A DNA stretch of 64,000 nt. Origin: Hymenobacter psychrophilus (GTDB taxonomy: Bacteria > Bacteroidota > Bacteroidia > Cytophagales > Hymenobacteraceae). Position numbers and translations under genes: made by a program. How positions within the stretch are numbered: the first letter of the stretch is position 1; each line of letters starts with the position of its first letter. The DNA lies in the NCBI RefSeq assembly GCF_900107135.1, contig NZ_FNOV01000005.1, forward strand, positions 78,856-142,855, given 5' to 3'. The notes under the pieces are model-generated. The model made no database searches and was not told the origin of the DNA. It saw nothing but the letters and a program-made list of their open reading frames with translations. Below are positions 60,296-64,000 of this stretch, piece after piece.

Positions 60296-60401
60296 GGAAC
60301 GGGTTGTAGCGCGAAGCTTCCGCTTCGCGTATGGTTGCTGACTGCCAAACGACATCGTTCAACGACACGCGAAGCGGAAGCTTCGCGCTACAGCCCATTC
60401 C
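60296..60401. repeat. Palindromic element between rarA and sppA
   Basis: The left arm 60296-60330 (GTAGCGCGAAGCTTCCGCTTCGCGT core) and right arm 60367-60401 are complementary with few mismatches. Each arm is itself a small palindrome GCGAAGCTTCCGCTTCGC. It lies just past the rarA stop. Confidence 0.85.
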
Positions 60402-60408
60402 GCCTGCG

Positions 60409-61740
60409 CTACATGCCGTACTTCTGGCCCCACAGCGCCCGCAGCCGCTCGCGGGCCTTGGTTTCGGCGGGGTTGTCGGCGGGTTGGTAGAACACGGTGC
60501 CGCTCAGGGGTTCGGGCAGGAACTCCTGATAGGCGAAGTGGCCGGGGAAATCGTGCGAGTACTGGTACTGGCTGCCATAATCGAGCTCCTGCATGAGCTT
60601 GGTGGGCGCGTTGCGCAACGGCAGCGGCACGGGCTGCACACCCTGCTGGCGGACCAGCGCCCGCGCCGCCCGAATGGCCTTGTAGCTGGCGTTGCTTTTG
60701 GGCGAAGTGGCCAGGTACACCACCATCTGGCCCAGAATAATATCCGACTCGGGCAGCCCGATAACCGTAACGGCCTGAAAGCAGCTCTGGGCCAGAATGA
60801 GGGCGTTAGGGTTGGCCAGGCCCACGTCTTCGGAGGCCAGAATGAGCAGGCGGCGGGCAATGAACTTCACATCCTCGCCGCCTTCGAGCATCACGGCCAG
60901 GTAGTAGAGCGCCGCGTTAGGGTCGGAGCCGCGGATGCTTTTGATGAAGGCCGAAATGACATCGTAGTGCATTTCGCCGCCCTTGTCGTAGCGGGCCAGG
61001 TGCTGCTGGGCCAGCTGCTGTACGCCGGCATCGGTGAGCACGATTGCGCCGGTTTTCGGGTCGGGCCGGGTGGCTTCCACCACAATATCGAGCAGGTTGA
61101 GCAGCTTGCGCGCATCGCCGCCCGAGATGGTGAGCAGGGCGCCGTAGTCCTGCACCCGCACGTTTTTCTGCTTCAGCACGTCGTCTTCGGCCAGGGCTTT
61201 ATTTACGAGGCCGGTGAGCACGTCTTTGCTCAGCGCCTCCAGCACGTACACCTGGGTGCGGCTGAGCACGGCCGGAATCACCTCGAACGAGGGGTTCTCG
61301 GTGGTGGCCCCAATCAGAATAAACACGCCCTGCTCCACGGCCCCGAGCAGCGCATCCTGCTGGCTTTTGCTGAAGCGGTGGATTTCATCAATAAACAGGA
61401 TGGTACCCGGCTGCCGCTTGGCCCGCTCAATTACCTCGCGCACGTCTTTCACGCCCGCATTCACGGCGCTCAGCGCCGCGAAGGGCTTGCCCAGCTCGCC
61501 GGCCAGCAGGTTAGCCAGCGTGGTTTTGCCCACGCCCGGTGGCCCCCACAATATCAGCGAAGGCAGCCGGCCGGCGTTCAGGTAGCGCCGCAGCACGCCC
61601 TCGGGCCCAATGAGGTGCTGCTGGCCGGCGTACTCATCGAGGGTGCGGGGCCGCATGCGCTCGGCCAGCGGGGCGTTGGCCCCCGGCCGGGCCGGTTGGG
61701 CAGCAGGTGCGGGGTCGGAATCGAAGAGGGAGCCGGTCAT
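60409..61740 (-). CDS. rarA: Replication-associated recombination protein A (MgsA/RarA)
   Basis: AAA+ ATPase acting at stalled forks. In 443 residues: PLAERMRPRTLDEYAGQQHL, Walker A GPPGVGKTTLAN, Walker B ILFIDEIHRF, then GATTENPSFEV and a C-terminal MgsA domain with ARALVRQQGVQPVPLPLRNAPTKLM. Start: ATG at 61740 giving MTGSLFDSDP, since the longer frame is not conserved. Divergent from the EamA gene. Confidence 0.95.
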   Translation of the reverse strand: MTGSLFDSDPAPAAQPARPGANAPLAERMRPRTLDEYAGQQHLIGPEGVLRRYLNAGRLPSLILWGPPGVGKTTLANLLAGELGKPFAALSAVNAGVKDVREVIERAKRQPGTILFIDEIHRFSKSQQDALLGAVEQGVFILIGATTENPSFEVIPAVLSRTQVYVLEALSKDVLTGLVNKALAEDDVLKQKNVRVQDYGALLTISGGDARKLLNLLDIVVEATRPDPKTGAIVLTDAGVQQLAQQHLARYDKGGEMHYDVISAFIKSIRGSDPNAALYYLAVMLEGGEDVKFIARRLLILASEDVGLANPNALILAQSCFQAVTVIGLPESDIILGQMVVYLATSPKSNASYKAIRAARALVRQQGVQPVPLPLRNAPTKLMQELDYGSQYQYSHDFPGHFAYQEFLPEPLSGTVFYQPADNPAETKARERLRALWGQKYGM

Positions 61741-61763
61741 TTTGGAGTTGCAAGCGTTAGGCT

Positions 61764-61956
61764 GCAAGCTACAAGCTTAGCTCGGGAGACTTGTGAAATG
61801 GGTACCCCACGGCCGGCATACCACCGGTAGTTTTACCCGACCGGTCGAGTAGTGCAACTCGACCGGGCGGCTTACAGCATAGCAGCCGGAACCGCCATGC
61901 AGGTTTTAATTTCAGTTGCCAAACGCGCAACCGGGAGCTGGCAGCTTGTAGCTTGC
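61764..61956. repeat. Inverted repeat in the rarA/EamA divergent region
   Basis: GCAAGCTACAAGCT (61764-61777) and AGCTTGTAGCTTGC (61943-61956) are perfect complements 165 bases apart. Between them lies the divergent upstream region of both genes. Confidence 0.6.
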
Positions 61957-61976
61957 GGTCTGAAGCTCAAAAAGCA

Positions 61977-62912
61977 ATGAAAACCTCCGTTAAGGTCCAC
62001 GCGGCCCTGTTTGTGGTAGCCCTGATTTACGCGGCCAACTACAGTATTTCCAAAGACGTGATGCCGCGCTACATGGGCCCGTTTGGGCTGGTGCTGCTGC
62101 GGATTGTGGGCGCCACGCTGTTTTTCACCGTTGCCCACCGCCTGGCCGCGCCCCACGACCGGATAGTGGGCCGCGCCGATAACCTGCGCTCCGTGGCCTG
62201 CGGCATTCTGGGCATTGGCCTGAACCAGTTGCTGTTCTTTTCGGGCCTCAACCTCACCTCGCCCATCAACGCCTCGCTTATCCAGACCATTGCGCCGGTA
62301 GTGACGGTGCTGGCCTCGGCGGTGCTGCTGAGCGAGAAACTGACGCTGCGCCGGGTGCTGGGCGTGGGCGTGGCGGGGCTGGGGGCGGCCAGCATTATCC
62401 TCAGCCGGGGCCCGGTGGCGGCCGGCGCCCCCAGCGAGCTGCTCGGCGACCTGTACATCCTGCTCAACGCCACCTCTTTTGGCATTTACCTGGTGCTCGT
62501 GATGCCGCTCATGCGCAAGTACCACCCGTTCACGGTACTGGCCCGCATCTTTCTGGTGGGCGCGGTGCTGGCCGTACCCGTGGGCTGGCAGCAGGCCGCG
62601 GCGGCCGATTATGCCAACTTCCCGCCCGGCATCTGGGCGGCGGTGGCCTACATGGTGCTGTGCGTGACCATTCTGGCCTACCTGCTCAACAACTGGGCCC
62701 TCAAGCACGCCTCGCCCGCCCTGCTGGGAGCCTACATCTACCTGCAGCCGGCGCTGGCTACTCTTATTGCCGTGGCGCTGGGCAAAGACCAGCTCACCTG
62801 GGCGCGGGCCGGCCAGGGCCTGCTAATTTTTCTGGGCGTGTTTCTGGTGAGCCGCAAGCCCAAACCGAGCCAGCTGGCCGCCGTGCCGCCGCTGGAGCCG
62901 GTGCAGGATTAA
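61977..62912 (+). CDS. DMT-superfamily (EamA) transporter
   Basis: A 311-residue protein with ten helices in two EamA halves: HAALFVVALIYAANYSISKDVMP and LGIGLNQLLFFSGLNLTS in the first, LNATSFGIYLVLVMPLMRKY and CVTILAYLLNNWALKHASPALLGAYIYLQP in the second. Exporter of unknown metabolite. Start: ATG at 61977. Confidence 0.9.
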   Translation: MKTSVKVHAALFVVALIYAANYSISKDVMPRYMGPFGLVLLRIVGATLFFTVAHRLAAPHDRIVGRADNLRSVACGILGIGLNQLLFFSGLNLTSPINASLIQTIAPVVTVLASAVLLSEKLTLRRVLGVGVAGLGAASIILSRGPVAAGAPSELLGDLYILLNATSFGIYLVLVMPLMRKYHPFTVLARIFLVGAVLAVPVGWQQAAAADYANFPPGIWAAVAYMVLCVTILAYLLNNWALKHASPALLGAYIYLQPALATLIAVALGKDQLTWARAGQGLLIFLGVFLVSRKPKPSQLAAVPPLEPVQD

Positions 62913-62924
62913 CCATCCCGAGTC

Positions 62925-63013
62925 CCGGGGCTGAAGCCCTGGGCTATTGACGTATAGTGGCGTATAGCAGGCATGTCCTTCAGCCGCTGACTAGCCCAGG
63001 GCTTCAGCCCTGG
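62925..63013. repeat. Palindromic element after the EamA gene
   Basis: CCGGGGCTGAAGCCCTGGGCTA (62925-62946) and TAGCCCAGGGCTTCAGCCCTGG (62992-63013) are complementary with one mismatch. The inner sequence holds GACGTATAGTGGCGTATAG. Confidence 0.85.
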
Positions 63014-63078
63014 GGTGCCAGGAGCAGCCATCATAATCCATCCAGTCGCCTTCTACCAGCCCAACCCCTCATCCGCTG

Positions 63079-63699
63079 ATGCTTCGATACTGCCTTTTGC
63101 TTTCCCTGGGCCTGCTGGCCGCCTGCAGCCCCGCTCCTACCCGCTCCGTTGGCAGCAACGCCCCAGCGGCCCTCACGGCAACGCTCGATTCGTTGCGCCA
63201 GGCCGACCAGCAGGACCGCCAAACAATTTTTGCCGTGTTTCGCCAGCACGGTTTCCGCTCGGTGGCGGCCGACACGGCCAACCGCTGGCTGCTCCGGCGC
63301 GACTCGGTGCGGCTGCAGCAGTTCCGGCAACTGGAGCGGCAGCACGGCTGGCTGGTACTGGCCCAGGCTGAGCCGGAAGCCTTGTATTTTTTGTTGCAAC
63401 ACGCCCCCGATTCGGTGCAGGTGCGCTACCTGCCTAGGGTGCGAGGCCTGTATGAAGCCGGTGGCCTCTATCCGGCCAATTATGCCACTTACCTCGACCG
63501 GGCACTCCTCTACCAGGGCCAGCCCCAGAACTACGGTACGCAGCACGTCTGGGTAATGCGACCTTCGGGGCTTAAGATTGATTCGCTGCTGCCTACCGCT
63601 GACCTGCCGAACGTAGACCAGCGGCGGCGCCAAATGAAGCTGGAGCCGCTGCTGCCGCAGTTACAGCCGGGCACCCTGTATTTCAAGCAGGCGCCCTAG
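63079..63699 (+). CDS. Lipoprotein, DUF6624-like
   Basis: A 206-residue exported lipoprotein (LLLSLGLLAACSPAP). The mature domain has QLERQHGWLVLAQAEPEALYFLLQHAPDSVQ and YLDRALLYQGQPQNYGTQHVW, which matches the DUF6624 pattern as I recall it. Function unknown. Its stop overlaps the promoter of dinB by almost nothing: the TACCTTTG box starts one base after TAG. Confidence 0.75.
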   Translation: MLRYCLLLSLGLLAACSPAPTRSVGSNAPAALTATLDSLRQADQQDRQTIFAVFRQHGFRSVAADTANRWLLRRDSVRLQQFRQLERQHGWLVLAQAEPEALYFLLQHAPDSVQVRYLPRVRGLYEAGGLYPANYATYLDRALLYQGQPQNYGTQHVWVMRPSGLKIDSLLPTADLPNVDQRRRQMKLEPLLPQLQPGTLYFKQAP

Positions 63700-63707
63700 T
63701 ACCTTTG
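63700..63707 (+). promoter_or_regulatory. Promoter -7 box of dinB, 4 bases before the start
   Basis: TACCTTTG immediately after the preceding stop codon and 4 bases before the GTG of dinB, predicting a leaderless or almost leaderless mRNA. Confidence 0.5.
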
Positions 63708-63711
63708 CCGC

Positions 63712-64000
63712 GTGGACCCCGCCCCCGAAACCCGCAAGATTATTCACCTCGACATGGACGCTTTTTACGCCTCCGTGGAGCAACGCGACCAACCCGAGCT
63801 GCGGGGGCGGCCGGTGGCGGTGGGCGGCTCGCGCGAGCGGGGCGTGGTGGCGGCGGCCTCCTACGAAGCCCGGCAGTTTGGGGTGCGCTCGGCCATGTCG
63901 TCGGCGCTGGCGCGGCGGCGCTGCCCCGAGCTGGTGTTCGTGAAGCCGCGGTTTGAGGTCTACAAGGAAGTGTCGCGGCAGATCCGGGCCATTTTTGCCG
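63712..64000 (+). CDS. dinB: DNA polymerase IV (Y family), 5' part
   Basis: Translesion polymerase; the window ends after about 96 residues. The N-terminal palm motif [17 protein letters not shown] with catalytic Asp pair residues, RGRPVAVGG and [17 protein letters not shown], are the Y-family opening. Start: GTG at 63712, the only start codon close to the domain; it follows a TACCTTTG box by 4 bases. Truncated by the window edge only. Confidence 0.93.
   Translation, partial: MDPAPETRKIIHLDMDAFYASVEQRDQPELRGRPVAVGGSRERGVVAAASYEARQFGVRSAMSSALARRRCPELVFVKPRFEVYKEVSRQIRAIFA

Overview
The window is from a high-GC member of the Bacteroidota, most likely Hymenobacter or a close relative (Cytophagales, Hymenobacteraceae). 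Three things point there: promoters of the Bacteroidota type (TTG near -33 and TAnnTTTG near -7, usually TACCTTTG or TACCTTCG here), a TonB-dependent receptor next to a DUF4249 lipoprotein, and many small secreted lipoproteins. The species call is inference from general resemblance, not a search. The region is mostly ordinary chromosome, broken by many perfect intergenic palindromes and by one AT-rich accessory patch.

Layout. 1-0.7 kb: four tandem minus-strand promoters feeding leftwards, probably into an rRNA operon outside the window. 0.7-5.2 kb, minus: a tightly overlapping Fur-family / STAS / purA operon and a bifunctional Rel enzyme. 5.4-9.4 kb, plus: tRNA-Leu(UAG), tig, clpP, clpX. 9.5-16.4 kb, minus: a ClC remnant, a TerC-family membrane protein, a Gre-like factor, four adjacent genes for secreted proteins (SdiA-regulated-type protein, HbpS-like protein, 5-hydroxyisourate hydrolase, META lipoprotein) and a response regulator / sensor kinase pair split by a palindrome. 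16.5-22.4 kb: acetyltransferase, aspA, an outer-membrane-type protein, a fasciclin protein and an alpha/beta hydrolase that lacks its nucleophile.

22.6-29.4 kb, plus, is the most interesting block: SpeD homologue, DUF4178 protein, a 63-aa membrane peptide, DUF350 protein, membrane-fused spermidine-synthase-like protein and a Tat-type FAD oxidoreductase, then a polytopic membrane protein. The first five genes overlap or nearly abut. The SpeD homologue has Ser where AdoMet decarboxylases have their catalytic Cys, so the cluster may make and place an unusual amine at the envelope rather than ordinary spermidine.

29.5-38.6 kb: an OmpA/PD40/ricin-type protein, a NarL-type regulator, an APC permease and a metallo-beta-lactamase/double-rhodanese protein. 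38.7-49.9 kb: sbcD and sbcC, separated by nhaA and a patch holding a broken glycoside hydrolase, two AT-rich ORFans (one YaaC-like), a GH92 mannosidase and an NTF2-like lipoprotein. 50-57.3 kb: DUF6687-like and HNH genes, trxA, a TonB-dependent receptor with DUF4249 partner, and two paralogous small secreted proteins. 57.4-64 kb: purine nucleoside phosphorylase, sppA, rarA, an EamA transporter, a DUF6624-like lipoprotein and the start of dinB, which runs off the right edge.

All assignments come from reading sequence and motifs. No database search was run, and domain names such as DUF6687, DUF6970 and DUF6624 are recalled.
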